A DNA stretch of 64,000 nucleotides from Aphrocallistes beatrix (GCA_963281255.1 OY725488.1:3495925-3559924); one strand, 5' to 3'; counted from the stretch's first letter, positions 1-11,619 are shown. The notes: generated by a model not told the origin, from the sequence alone. A program made the numbers and translations.

Positions 1-49
1 GGGTATTTCAGGTCACGACGCAGTATAGTGTTGTACATAGACGGCGGTT

Positions 50-1160
50 GTGGTACCAGTTAAATGGAACGGCAAACCCATCAATGTAATGATGGACACG
101 GGGGCGGATCATTCGGTGGTGGACAGAGGTACCGTACAAAAGATGAATGTTCCTTACAGCACAAAGTACAGTCAAGTGTATCGGCTAGGGCGGACAGCGC
201 TTGCGATCTGTGGTACGCCCTGCGTGGCGATAGATGTGGGGGATGGTCGACCACTAGAACACGAAATCGAAGTACTCGATACTAACAATAGGGCTATATT
301 GGGTAGTTATATTGGGGCGAAGGTTCCTCGCGCGCTTCAAGAATACTACTTTCGATTGGGAAAACATGAGAGTTAGACTAGGTGGTTGTTGGAAAACCTC
401 TTTAGCTGCGGCACGCGGGGGATACGCGGCGACTAGAGCAGAAATTATGCAGACTGAGATGGGAAAGGAGGGAGATAGCTTGGGTGCCATGTTCGATATA
501 AACCCGAATCTATCACCGCGAGAAGAGACAGCCATACGCAAGGTGCTGTCGAGATGGAAAGACGTTTTCGCGAAGAACCCGAAGAGCCCGTGCGAAATTG
601 GAACCGCGGGAAACGTTATCACTCTTCTGGATGAACGGCCGATCAGAAGCCGGCCGTCGCGTGTTTCTCCGGAAATTGAGGCGGAGGTATCCAAGCAGAT
701 AGATGAAATGCTCGAGAATGGGATCATACGTCCCTCTTCTCCCACTTGGGCGAGCCGAGTGATCTTAGTGAAGAAAAAGGACGGGACTCATCGATTTGCA
801 GTAGATTACCGGGATCTCAACGATGTGCGAAGCGAGATGCCTATCCGATGCCGGATCCCCGATATGTTTTCGATCGTATGGGAGGGGCAACTGTATTCTC
901 TACACTGGATGGGGCATCCGCATACTGGAGCGTGCCTGTGAAGGAAAAGCATAGGGAGTTCACTGCGTTTGTTTCAACTCGCGGCCAGTTTGAATTCAAC
1001 CGCATGCCTTTTGGATTGTCAAACTCACAGGCTACCTATCAGCGAGCGGTAGACCAGGCTCTACGAGGGTGTCCGAATGTACAGGCATTTGTTGATGACA
1101 CATGTGTCCACTCGCCCAGTTTCGATACGCACCCGGAGCATTTGGATGAGGCTCAGTTGG
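50..1160 (+). pseudogene. Ty3/gypsy-type retrotransposon pol fragment (protease-RT), broken
   Basis: Remnant of an LTR-retrotransposon polyprotein. The aspartic protease core is read first, with the DTGA active-site motif near position 95. It is followed, in another frame, by the reverse transcriptase. The RT fingers and palm show VKKKDGTHRF and VDYRDLND, then after a second frame change RMPFGLSNSQATYQ and the catalytic FVDD box near 1090. Reading runs frame 2, then 3, then 2, so there are at least two frameshifts (near 305-320 and 850-900). RT homology stops near 1150, where unrelated sequence takes over. RNase H, integrase and a flanking LTR are not visible, and the left end runs off the window. 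The family is clear from the motifs. Its base composition is richer in G+C than the surroundings. Confidence 0.9.
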
Positions 1161-2177
1161 CTATTCTAAAAATTGAGGATGAAGAATGTGAGGATTGGAC
1201 TTTTGAGTGTACTGATTGCTGTATTGACGGAAAAGATATGCTACGTTGTATTTTAATGACTTCAAGTAACTGTTTACTCAACAACAAGGCCAAGAATATT
1301 ACTTCTACCACCTCTTGTCCCAAAGATACTCAAAGGAAGATACTTAAACTTACCTCTAATTAATATATGTATATATATACACCTACGTATATATTTATGT
1401 AGTATTCCTTGTCCGTCAACTAAATTATGCCAGCAGTCAGTAATATCATTATTGTGGGGTGGAGGATGTATAATTACACGATATTAAATATATCAAAATG
1501 ATATTGTGTTAAATTTCATTGTATTAAAACTCGACTTTATCTTATCCCTGGTCTAAAGTAGTGAAATGGCCTGTATGTAGTAGGCTATGCATCAATATAC
1601 TTTGAAATGCTGGTATATCGACTGTTTAACTCCATTACTAGCAACAAGTTCCCTGTACCTGAAATAGAATGGGATACTGATCCCAATATGACAATTGATG
1701 CGGGCAAGGAGCTGAAACACGGTCCCAATTAAAAGTCCAATACTAGGATATTGGATTGTTGCTTAAGTGATATGATTGGATAATTGAAGTCGACGCGTTC
1801 ACTCTCCAGAATTTGACAATAAGAAATACAGTCGACTCTGCTAATAGGGTCACATCGGTCAGAGGACAATTTGTCCCGATTAAGCGAAGAACCCTATTAG
1901 CCGAAATATTTTGAATTAGCTTCTATGCGTAAGAGTTATTCTTGTCTTGCCAAAAGTGGCACGATTAAGCTGTTGACCCGATTAACAGTGACCCTATTAA
2001 GTGGAGTCGATTGTATTAAAGTTCGAACTAGATTCTGACTATATAAAGCGAAATGATGTTTATTCATTTTTACTGGATCATTTTGTATTCGAACCTGTTT
2101 ATAAATATGGGTTTCTGAAATAATTATCTTAATTTTAAAAAAGTTATTAGACACATGAGCTATCCAGGCGTTTCGTA
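1161..2177. other. no recognisable gene
   Basis: AT-rich sequence with short TA-rich runs near 1365-1400. No coding stretch, RNA gene or repeat matching the rest of the window is seen. Confidence 0.5.
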
Positions 2178-2185
2178 AGTCGAGG

Positions 2186-2339
2186 CAGTGTTTCCCTTAG
2201 GATTATTGGAACCGCGTTAATTTTTGCAATTTTTGTGCGGTTTATTCGGGTAAATTGCATTATTTCACAACAAATTCACGTTATTCTACAAGCTAAGCGT
2301 GCGAAATAGCGAGCTTAACGCGGCCGGCGGGAAACACTG
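2186..2339. mobile_element. hAT-type MITE, 154 bp
   Basis: The ends are inverted repeats, CAGTGTTTCCC at the left and GGGAAACACTG at the right, with GC-rich subterminal sequence. The flanks are an 8-bp near-duplication, AGTCGAGG (2178-2185) and GGTCGAGG (2340-2347). CAG...CTG ends with an 8-bp duplication are the hAT signature. It has no ORF, so it is non-autonomous. Confidence 0.8.
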
Positions 2340-2347
2340 GGTCGAGG

Positions 2348-3274
2348 TGGCTAAGAAAGAAGATCTGAAAATGAACTAACTAAGAACGTATCTACCTTTT
2401 CTTCGTTGTCAGTTATGGTCTAAAAGTAGGAAGATTCCATCAGTAATCGTTCATTGTGATCCAAAGATCGTCTCTTAGGCTTGGAGTTCTATCCAGATAG
2501 ATAAGAAGGACAGTTGGTGAACATATTGGGTACTGAAGTTTTCTTTAGAGCTATTCTAAGCTGGAAACTGTAACAGTACGAAGCCCGTCATTGTAGATAA
2601 TAGTTCACTCGATGTCATCTAGTTTGAAAGAATGTATATATACCTAAACGGTGAGAAGTGTAAAGTGACAAACCGTTAATACGTATAACACATGAATTAT
2701 AGAAACTTATTTATATTAGCGTATTTGCTTCCTAATAAATCCGTGGGCGTGGAATTACCCTAAACGATTCTATGGGAAATGAAAAGCAGATGGATATTCT
2801 TCTTTACTTTTTAGTTGGGCTGCAGTCTGGAACAGCACAGGACAGTCGTTGCGCAAGAGTAATACATATTAATGCTTATGAAGAGTGTTTCAGGTCAAAT
2901 TTGAGTCGAGTATAGAAAAAGACAGTGATTTGCAAAACTTAACAACAAGGTAGCAAATAAATATATAATTCATGTGGTTGATTAACAAGTAGTATGTTAA
3001 TATATAAGTAATATGGTTGGTTAAAATTTGTTTAACCACAAATTATCTAGAGCGCGATCCTCGAACCATTTTGAAGAAAATCGATGTAAAATTAATGAAA
3101 ACGATCATTAAATGATATGCGAAGTTATATACTAGCATAATCTAACCATTTTCAGATAAATTATTTAGCTCGTTTAACCAATCCATGGTCCAGAAATTAT
3201 AGTTGGCGCCATTCCCTTAGTGTTTTAGAATGCTATAGTCAATCCATTTTTCTCGAGCCATGCTTCTGGATATC
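2348..3274. other. no recognisable gene
   Basis: AT-rich sequence between two elements. No coding signal or repeat shared with the rest of the window is seen. Confidence 0.5.
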
Positions 3275-3276
3275 TA

Positions 3277-4610
3277 CAGTATGTCCGATAATTATTTAGA
3301 ATTTTTCAAATTGGAATACTTAATGAATTATAATAGGTAAGGTATTCATTTCGGTGAAAATATGACACTGAAGCCCGCAAATTTAATAATTTATTTTATG
3401 ACCATCATTATCAATAACCAATTGGCACCTCCTTGGCATCGAAAGCCAATAATTTTCTAGAAAATCACTATTGATATTTTCCCACAAAGCGGTCAGTTCC
3501 TTTTTCAGTTGTGTAATATTCTTTGGACCCCTTTTTATTAGATTGAGCTTAACCCAAGCAAACAAATTCTCGATGGGGTTGATGTCTGGACTCTGGCTGG
3601 GCCAATCTATCTTTTTATTCGGCATATTTTCCACCATCCAAGCCTTCGTCAACTTTGCTGTATGCTTAGGATCGTTGTCTTGAACTATGAACCAAGCATC
3701 CTGGTGAAAGACATGAGCTTGAGCGAGCAAATGAACCTCTAATATCTTTGTAAACAATTCCGCATTCAGCATCTGTGAGAAAATGCACAAAGGGAAAGTC
3801 CCCATTGGAGAGAAGGCAGCCCATATATGGATCTTCTGGGTGTGTTTTACGGTGGGCTGAGTTCTCACCATGCCCCTTTTGGTCCACATCCGGATACGCC
3901 CTCGACACAACCAAATTGAGGCCTCATCGGCGAAAATAGCATGATGCCATTGGTCATTGATGTGTTCCTTTGCCCACTGGATCCTATAGAGTCGATTTTT
4001 TTCAGATAATAAAGGAACAGGTGTCGGGTAAGGCTTGGAATATTTAAGTTTTCTCAAGCAACGGTTCATGGTGTCTCTTCCTACTTCAACCGTACAGTTA
4101 GCTGTAAGATTGCGAATTGAAATCGACGGATTGAGGTTGACGGTCCTAGCAACATATTTCTTGATTTTAGGAATGAGTCTACCTGGTCTACCTGCGCCAT
4201 TCTTGTGAACAAGAGAAGTTCCGGATTTCAATCGAGAAATCAGGTTGTAAACGGTGGCCATAGACACACCCACAATCGAACTGATTTCCTTCGGAGAGTG
4301 TTTCTTTCCTTCTAAGAGTAATTGTATTTGTCTTCTCTTGGATTCTTGAGACATGATGATAAAAATAACTAGTCTATACTACAGAGAATGTCAATGAATT
4401 AGAATAAACTAAAAAATGATATGTCATTATGACGTCATGCTATAATTTTTAACAAATATTTTGAAAAATTTAATAATATGGGTTTTTACTTACTTAGTAC
4501 TTACTTTCGAAAAGAATAATTATAATAGTGCCTATGCAAACACTATAAATATTCCAGAATGACCAGGAATTCATAAAAGTGAAAATTCTAAATAATTATC
4601 GGACATACTG
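3277..4610 (-). mobile_element. complete Tc1/mariner element, 1334 bp
   Basis: Starts CAGTATGTCCGATAATTA at 3277 and ends with its inverse at 4610. The terminal inverted repeats are identical for about 28 bp. Both sides carry TA (3275-3276 and 4611-4612), the Tc1/mariner target duplication. It encloses one uninterrupted transposase gene on the minus strand. It is the only element in the window with both perfect ends and an unbroken gene, so it may be recent or still active. Confidence 0.93.
3383..4354 (-). CDS. Tc1-like transposase, 323 aa, intact
   Basis: Cut-and-paste DNA transposase acting on the TIRs of the enclosing element. The N-terminus (about residues 1-120) is a paired-type double helix-turn-helix for TIR binding, with a GAGRPGR hinge near residue 55. 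The DDE catalytic domain shows FADEAS (first Asp), VQDNDPKHTAK (second Asp) and WPSQSPDINPIEN (Glu), with the last two about 34 residues apart as in Tc1. The start is a true ATG at 4354-4352 and the stop is TAA at 3385-3383. There are no frameshifts or internal stops. The length (323 aa) is normal for Tc1-type transposases of about 340 aa. The ORF lies centrally between the TIRs, with about 250 bp of leader on the 4610 side. Confidence 0.95.
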   Translation of the reverse strand: MSQESKRRQIQLLLEGKKHSPKEISSIVGVSMATVYNLISRLKSGTSLVHKNGAGRPGRLIPKIKKYVARTVNLNPSISIRNLTANCTVEVGRDTMNRCLRKLKYSKPYPTPVPLLSEKNRLYRIQWAKEHINDQWHHAIFADEASIWLCRGRIRMWTKRGMVRTQPTVKHTQKIHIWAAFSPMGTFPLCIFSQMLNAELFTKILEVHLLAQAHVFHQDAWFIVQDNDPKHTAKLTKAWMVENMPNKKIDWPSQSPDINPIENLFAWVKLNLIKRGPKNITQLKKELTALWENINSDFLENYWLSMPRRCQLVIDNDGHKINY

Positions 4611-4877
4611 TATGTCATATATAAAAATAAGAACGTGTATATTAATTCTCAAATTAAAAATAGAACACGTTAAGGCACATCTAGAGCGCTAGTGGACATC
4701 CAATTCGCGCAAAGGTACGAGCACTGTACTTTAAAATACCTCGGGCCTGCAAATCAATAAACAGTTAGTGAGTCAGAGTCAGCAGACAAATTGCCCCCAT
4801 AAAACGGATAGTGTGAGAGACAAGGAAGCATATTGTCAGCCTATGTAGATAACTTCAAGCTGTGATGGTGTTTAGAG

Positions 4878-5301
4878 CAGGGGTTCTCAACCTGGGGTAC
4901 GCCAGATGTTTTCGAGGGGTACGCTGAACCAACTTTAAATGTCTAGTAGTACCATGAAATTATTTCTGGTAATTACTTCTGATTCGAGACCTGTCAAAAG
5001 TAAACCGTAATTATGACAGTACGTATTCTTTGGTTAATTATGTCAGGTTGCTAATTACCAGTGCATATTTTGAAACGAATTTGAACTTGTAAAAGCAAAG
5101 CAGGCTCAGCCATATCATTAAATTTTGTCCTAATTATTTAACTTTTTCTAAAGACGTAAATTATTTTGTGTTCCTCATATTACAAATTACTTAGTATATC
5201 AACATATAATAATTTAGCGGAATCTTGCTAGAATAAAGGGTACCTGGACTTTTCCATTCGCCTCAGGGGGTACGCAGTTCGTAAAAGGTTGAGAACCCCT
5301 G
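4878..5301. mobile_element. hAT-type MITE, 424 bp, perfect 8-bp target duplication
   Basis: Ends CAGGGGTTCTCAACCT and its inverse AGGTTGAGAACCCCTG (with small differences), flanked by perfect GTTTAGAG at 4870-4877 and 5302-5309. Both match the hAT superfamily. The interior is AT-rich without an ORF. Confidence 0.9.
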
Positions 5302-5309
5302 GTTTAGAG

Positions 5310-6008
5310 GATAAAGCCTGGCTAATTGAGGCTTCCTGCCAATCCCATCTTGAGATTGATAATTAAAAGAATAAGCAAACAAGAATCCAAGTAGAAAACA
5401 TCAAAAACTTCAACAAGAGCTATTTAAATGAAAAAGGAGAGAAGGCTTGAAGGGTCACAGATAACATGTCAGGGTTGTCATGGTTAACCGTGTTCATGTC
5501 ACGGTCACAGTTAACATGTGTTAAATGTCTGTGGGTCCTGCCCTTGGTTGAAATCTGATCACCTCTATTTTCGAGCTACAGAAGAAATCGGTTATTAAAT
5601 ATTTTCAAGCAATTTTTGACATGGGAATTTACTATGTAACTGGGAGAGGTCAAATATCCGGAAATGAATGCGTTTAGCCAGCGAATGAATATGGATCTAA
5701 TGTATGACGAATTTTCAAGATAGGTAAGATGGAATTCCTACTAATTATTCCAAACCTATTCTCTGGTCCTAAACCATAAAAAATAATCATAAAAGCAAGT
5801 AATCATACTGACAAAACATATGATCTGGTTTGGGGTTCGAACCTATGTTCGAACCCCAAACCAGACAAGTATGTCTCCTGTCTCATGGATGAGTTGAAAC
5901 CATGTTTTCGAAATACTTTTAGCGTATAAAATAAGCCGATTGAATTTGTCTGCAAAAGTGAGCTTTTAGGAAAGATGTATGAATTTCTTTAAGATGATAA
6001 TATACAGT
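5310..6008. other. no gene; contains one perfect hairpin
   Basis: No coding sequence is seen. The only structure is the hairpin at 5824-5865, listed separately, and short GTTAACATG-type repeats near 5460-5525. Confidence 0.5.
5824..5865. repeat. perfect 19-bp-stem hairpin with GGTTCGAAC core
   Basis: Arms 5824-5842 and 5847-5865 are exact inverse complements separated by CTAT. The arm carries GGGGTTCGAAC, which resembles a Pol III B box, but no tRNA cloverleaf or A box is found around it. Confidence 0.85.
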
Positions 6009-6480
6009 AAGCGCGCTTCGCTTGCTTGGCTGTACTGCTGGCAGAAACTTTGTGTTCGCCGGAGGCGCCCTTTGGGCGCCTGGGATAACATTGATTAATT
6101 ATAAGGGAGATAACATCTCTAAATACGTCTGTGCTACATTTATAATCAATATTGCACGAAAAAAAGACAAATTTGTCAATTTTTAAAATTTTGATGCGTA
6201 GTGGTTATTTTATAACAGAGTGATGAGTCATAATTTTTTGATGATAGTTATATCACATGTGAGGAATATATATATACACATTCTATTAAAATTTCAGCCT
6301 TCTATCATCTAAAATTGTTATACCCGAAAAAACTGAAATTTCTAATTATAAAAAAGGTGACAATGACGTCATAATTCCATGATGAGTCGACATTTTCGTC
6401 TGAGCTCAGAACTTACTGGAGCCATAGCCAAAAGACTCCAATTCGTTACAGATATATACACATACATATATATACGTATA

Positions 6481-7469
6481 CAGGGTGACCAATAAGTCCT
6501 GTTACAAGCTTCATTAGGTATAAGAATTTTTATACTCAAACGATCTTAGTTATTATGGTCCTTAGAGATTGTAATTCGAATATCCTCAATGATTTTATAA
6601 TATTTTTCGATTTTATGACTTAGAAATGTGTTTTGTATGGAGAGTTTTGAGAAAAAAAAATGTGTCCTGGTCTGCAGCGAAAATCGTGAATCAGGGCCCA
6701 CTGCTTTTCAAGATCTTCCCAGTTTTCAAATTATAGGAAAAATTAGCTCACAAATTTTCTCGAACACTCTAAATTTGTAGAGATATAAGATGTTCAGATC
6801 AGTGCATTTTGAAGACCAATTGGACAGGTTTTTTGTGATGTGAAAAAAATTGCCATTTGGGGAATTTTGCAAAATGTATCTTAGCATGCTTGCCAACTGT
6901 CCTGTTTTTGGCGGGACGTCCCGCTTTTTTAACTCTTCTAATTGAGCTATTTTTACGAGTGTCCCGCTTTTCCATGAAATTTCCCCATTATGTCCCGCTT
7001 TTTTAATTATATGTATAGTACATTTCTATTGCGTCCCTCCATGTCCCGCCAAATTCATCGCTGAGTCCCGCTTTTATCATGGCTCAGGTTGGCATGTATA
7101 TATCTAATTTGAACTGCGACTAAATAACTTTTTCTCGTTTCTGATAACGAATTCAGTGGATTTATGAAATATTTCTCTGGCGAATGAAAGGTACCTGGTG
7201 CTAAATCGTCATGGGACATCGATTATGAGGACATTTTTTACAGAAGCAGTGGGCCTTGATTCACGATTTTCGCTGCGGACCAGGACACATTTTTGTTTCT
7301 CAAAACTCACCATTCAAAACACATTGCTAAGTCATAGAATCAAAAAATCTTTTAAAATCATTGAAAATATTCGAATTACAATTTCTAAGGACCATAATAA
7401 CTAAGATCGTTTGAGTATAAGAAATTTTATACCTATTGAAGCTTGTAACAGAACTTATGGGTCACCCTG
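6481..7469. mobile_element. R-E: long-TIR TA element, 989 bp, non-autonomous
   Basis: Terminal inverted repeats of about 227 bp (6481-6707 and 7243-7469) start CAGGGTGACC and are flanked by TA on both sides. There is no ORF. A second copy is at 42629-43396. The first bases, CAGGGTG..TAAGTTCTGTT, are nearly those of the Tc1/mariner element at 45327-46638, so that transposase may have moved it. A 216-bp MITE is inserted in the centre. Confidence 0.88.
6885..7100. mobile_element. 216-bp MITE with repeated GTCCCGC motifs
   Basis: Ends CATGCTTGCCAAC and (inverse) ATACATGCCAACC. The inside has several GTCCCGC units. The same 216-bp element is at 39483-39698, inverted. The uninterrupted R-E copy (near 43020-43040) shows the empty site, with TACCTAAT where this copy has TATCTTAG / TATCTAAT, consistent with an 8-bp hAT-type duplication that has since mutated. 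Confidence 0.8.
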
Positions 7470-7507
7470 TATATATACATTAATTGAGTTTTAATAGTAA
7501 GGATATA

Positions 7508-8590
7508 CATAGCCTACTGTATATAAGGCCTCACAGTAACTTGCGGATTTGGGACTAGGGATGGTAGAAGATGGTTGAATAAATACATGGCTGCCTTAAA
7601 TCATTAACAAAGCACAATAGAGCTTAGGAATGTATTACCAGCATATATAAATATGGTGTCAAAGTACCATTATCCGTTGTTAAAATTTTGATTAGTCACC
7701 ATATGGTTGCGCAATAAGTTATATTTGTATTGCGCAATAGGTTATATTTGAGGCCGTTTAGGGGCACTTCTAAGTGTTTTTATCATAAAATATTTCGCAT
7801 AGAACTGAGATGTGAATTGGTTAATGCGAAAAATTTGGGTTTTATTCATGGAATGTTGCTACATTCCAGTGTTGCTATGGAAACGTGTTTTGGTCAGTTG
7901 GTGTTATATCTTGAAAACTGCAATAGCTACACATTCAAATATAATTCCATTTGATAGCCAATATACTACTTCCTATTAAGTGATAATATAATTTATTTGT
8001 CTAAATTAAATGGTTTACGAGATATTCGATAAATTACCAAATGTGACCAATATGATACGTCAAATATCTCGTATACCATTGAATTTAGAGGTCGAAATTA
8101 TACTTAGTATCATCGCTTGATAGGAAGTAGTATATTCGCTATCAAATGGAATTACATTTGGATGTGTAGCTATTGCACTTTTCAAGATATAACCCCAACT
8201 GACCAAAACACGTTTCTATAGCAACACTTGAATGTAGCAACATTCCATGAAAAAAATCCTAATTTTTCGTATTAAGCCATTCACATCTCAGTTCTATGCC
8301 TAAAATGTTATAATAAAAACACTTAGAAGTGCCCCTAAATGGCCTTTAAAAATCACCAAATTTGTCACAAATATAACCTATTGCGCAACCATATGGTGAC
8401 AAATCTAAATTTTAACAACGGATATGGGTACTTTGACACCATATTTATATATACTGGTAATACTTTCCTAAGCTCTATTGTGCTTTGTTAATGATTTAAG
8501 GCAGCTCATGTATTTATTCAACCATCTTCTACCGCATCCCTAGTCCCATATCCGCAAGTTACTGTGAGGCCATATATACAGTAGGCTATG
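7508..8590. mobile_element. 1.08-kb full-length palindromic element
   Basis: The two halves are inverse complements over about 540 bp each, with the centre near 8049 and essentially no spacer. The ends are CATAGCCTACTGTATATA and its inverse. A direct repeat GGATATA lies at 7501-7507 and 8591-8597, a 7-bp target duplication inside the tail of R-A copy 1. There is no ORF. A partial copy is at 54889-55742. Confidence 0.88.
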
Positions 8591-8740
8591 GGATATACAA
8601 TGATAATATACAATAATTGCATTCCATAATGATTTATAATTATTTTCAAATTCCAAAAGTGTTTTACAAATTGATCTTTTTTCATATCTATAGTTCATTT
8701 ATTATGTACAAAAATAAATCAAATCATAAAAGTACACTTA

Positions 8741-9176
8741 GTTACTTATACACCGCGTGTACAAAAGTATTCGTACACTCCAAAATTTGCCATACAAATG
8801 GTTATAATACTAAGTTATTTCAAGTTATTTCAAGTCAAGGGCATTTAATTTGTAAGAGATACGCTTAATTTAATTTCGAATTCGAATTACTCATTTTATA
8901 ATCTTTCCACTCGATTAATCTCCCACATGGTTAAACATTTTCAAACTGTACCACCCCGTACCACTAATGGTAGCAAATGCAGGAAATACTAAATCTTGAA
9001 GGAGAGAAATTTAAGTTGAGACCATAAAGTGAGTAATTTGAATGAAGGAAACGAATTTTAAGCCAGATTTAGTATATCTGTTACTGAATAGATGTTAAGA
9101 CTTCACAAATTGATTAGTATTATAACAATATGGGCTGAAAATATTGGGATGTACGAATACCATTGTCCAGGGAGTG
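8741..9176. mobile_element. R-G MITE, Tc1-type, 436 bp
   Basis: TIR CACCGCGTGTACAAAAGTAT at the left and an inverse ATACCATTGTCCAGGGAGTG at the right, each flanked by TA. Its interior and ends match the copies at 18826-22308, 41596-41752 and 58618-58916. There is no ORF. Confidence 0.8.
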
Positions 9177-9178
9177 TA

Positions 9179-10054
9179 TGCTTTAGACGAATCCATTGAG
9201 CATTCGGGAATTATTATACGTAATAGTATTTTGAAAATTTGGTTAAAAATATAGGCATTCTTCGGTTAAAGCATCACATGGGTCAATAACTTGTAATGGC
9301 TTCTTTTCCAAAAAAAAACTCAACTGAAAACATTTGCTTCAGTTCAGCTCAGCGAGCTTTCATGCTATCGTGATTCTCTTGACGAGAATCGACGCTGTAT
9401 ATTCCAGGCTTTCACCTCATTTGTTTCTGTTTTTCATAGTTATTGTGTTTTAAACTTTATCGTCTCCTCAATTTTGGTGGTTTTGGATATTAAAACACTT
9501 TCACTTGGAAAAATGTGGTGAAAGCCTGACCATTTTGCGTCGATTGCTGCAAATTTTGCAAAAAGGTCCCGTTACAAGTTGTGACCGCATGTTACTATCT
9601 TTGGTTTCCAAAAGTGCCCTTTAGGACTTTATGTATTTTAGGTGGAGAATGGGGAAGTTTAACAATTACTATGTCCAAAACAGGGTTTTAATGAAATTGT
9701 CAAACTCAACACATTTAACGGAACAATAGCCTCAGGCAAAATCTCTATTTTGTTTTTAATATGGACAATTATATTTTTATGGTTCACAAATATCGAGATT
9801 TTTCGATGATTAGTTTTAATGATTAAACAATGTAAAATGAGTGTAAAATGAGAATGTTAAATAAATGCATTTACAGGAATAGTATATTCATATTTACACT
9901 GGTGACTTTAACAAATTCTAACCAAAATTGAGGAATATATTCAAAGAACGCTTACTATCAAATCAGTCATTCCCTGAATATTTTAGATAAATAATCTCTT
10001 TTATACCTATTTTGAAGAGGTTTAAATAGCATTTCTTCTAAACATTTGATTGAT
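9179..10054. other. no recognisable gene
   Basis: AT-rich, low-complexity runs. Neither coding sequence nor a repeat shared with the rest of the window is recognised. Confidence 0.45.
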
Positions 10055-10058
10055 TTAA

Positions 10059-10955
10059 GGTTGGAATTTCCTATGGCCATTTTTTTTTTACTCAAAAATT
10101 TGCCAAAAGTCCTTTTTAATCATTTTTGGATCCCTAAAGGGGTTCTAAACATTAGTTTTCGATTTTAAGAATTTCAATGCTAACATTTCGCCACCTAGAG
10201 CCACTTGTACCACCTGGTGTCGCCCAAAAAAGGACACATTTTTGAAGCGAGATGTCTCATATCCATAACTTCTTTGAACCATGTCAGATCAACATTTTAA
10301 TGCTCTTTTTGGGTAGCCAGTCATCAATGACCAGTTTTTCACACTTTTGATGGTGAAAATTTTTGATATACCATATTTTGAAGTTAAGTACTGCTGTAAG
10401 AAGTTGTCGAATAAGGATATTTGCATGTTATTTAATATTCCAAAGTAGTTAAAACTAATGGAAATTGAGAGACAAATTTAAATATTTTCTAAATCCTATT
10501 TTCAGAGACTTTTTTTCAGCAATTATATAAAGGTGATAACTTTTTGTAAATTCAACGGTTTTTGATAGATCTTGAAGAGGAGAACATAATGAACAGACAG
10601 ATCTTTGATATTACGAATAAAAAGAGAATTATGATAAAAATAATGTCAAAATTGCTAAAAAAAAATACCTCGGATGTTTTAGTGTGAATTTTTAACAATT
10701 TAAAAATTTTCAAAATCTGTCTGTTCATTAGATAGATCATCCATTTGTGAAAGAATTTGTAAAGTTTCTAAAGGATTGTAAGCATATTGTGTCCGATTTC
10801 TTCCTTGTAAATTTACTTCTTTTTTTTTTATAAATTTTATCTGTTGAATTATTTCGATTATCAATGCAGTTTTGCAGATAACTCAAATCTGCACTGAAAA
10901 ATTAAATGAATCGGTTGAAAAAGACCAAAGTTAGCTATTATAGGAAAGGCCAACC
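10059..10955. mobile_element. R-C copy 1, TTAA-flanked, 897 bp
   Basis: Ends GGTTGGAATTTCC and (inverse) GGTTGGCCTTTCC with TTAA on both sides (10055-10058 and 10956-10959), the piggyBac-type target. There is no ORF. Compared with copies 2 and 3 it lacks the central cruciform module, the deletion falling near 10300. Confidence 0.85.
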
Positions 10956-11289
10956 TTAATATCCAAAGTGGCCAAAACATTGTTTGAAGTGCATATCATT
11001 AAAAATTCAAAAACCAACTAATAAATGCGTCAAAAACCATCTCATTATTTTCATGCACCAAACTTTAAGGATAAACTCTAAATTATAATATAGCCAAAGT
11101 ATAATTATAAGTTTTTTCCAAAAGCAAAGTTGGCTGGGCGGTATCATTAACATCTGAAATATCTCTCTTTTTAACATATGTTCCCAGCCAAATCGAAGGG
11201 TTTTTGTGGACATGCTATTTAATATATAGCAAAATGGCCAATTTGATTCACGGACTTGTATGTCACCGAGAAGACATGAAAAGTAGAAG

Positions 11290-11560
11290 GCAAGTTTTAA
11301 CACAGCTCAAAGTTTAAACTGGTAAAAACAAAAACCGTAAATGATAGACCTTAGAAATGTATTATTACCTTATAGAAACATCATATCAGGGTATGCAATT
11401 CAACTGTCATAAAGTTGATATGTCATCATGTGCTCTAGTTCTTTTAGGAGAGAAAAATCCTGCTGTTCTAGCTCATTTTAAACATCGTTATCTGCATTTT
11501 TAATGCTTCATTTTTTGATAAAACAACAATAGGAAGGCTTTAATCCAAAAAATTGAAAAT
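11290..11560 (+). repeat. R-D dispersed repeat, copy 1
   Basis: Shares a run including CATCATATCAGGGTATGCAA and TTTTAAACATCGTTATCTGC with 56525-56830 in the same orientation. The family is unknown and the ends are not defined. The sequence from 10960 to here shows no gene that I can support. Confidence 0.7.
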
Positions 11561-11619
11561 CACAAATGGAATGTCTATGCATTCCTCAGTTACTATAGAA
11601 TCAAAAAATTGACTTTTAA

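Larger units (their letters stand above)
6009..7503 (+). mobile_element. R-A copy 1, interrupted by a long-TIR element
   Basis: Begins with the GC-rich head AAGCGCGCTTCGCTTGC, then the GGAGGCGCCCTTTGGGCGCC hairpin, the TTAATTATAAGGGAGATAACAT block, a TGACGTCA palindrome and the tail TTGAGTTTTAATAGTAAGGA ending at 7503. The TA-rich stretch before the tail is split by the element at 6481-7469. There is no ORF. Confidence 0.85.

Noticed and set aside
254..745. 163-codon minus-strand frame
   Set aside because: It is the shadow of the gypsy-type protease/RT region on the other strand.
5824..5865. Possible tRNA gene (B-box-like sequence)
   Set aside because: It is a simple hairpin; no A box, anticodon arm or acceptor stem can be drawn around it.
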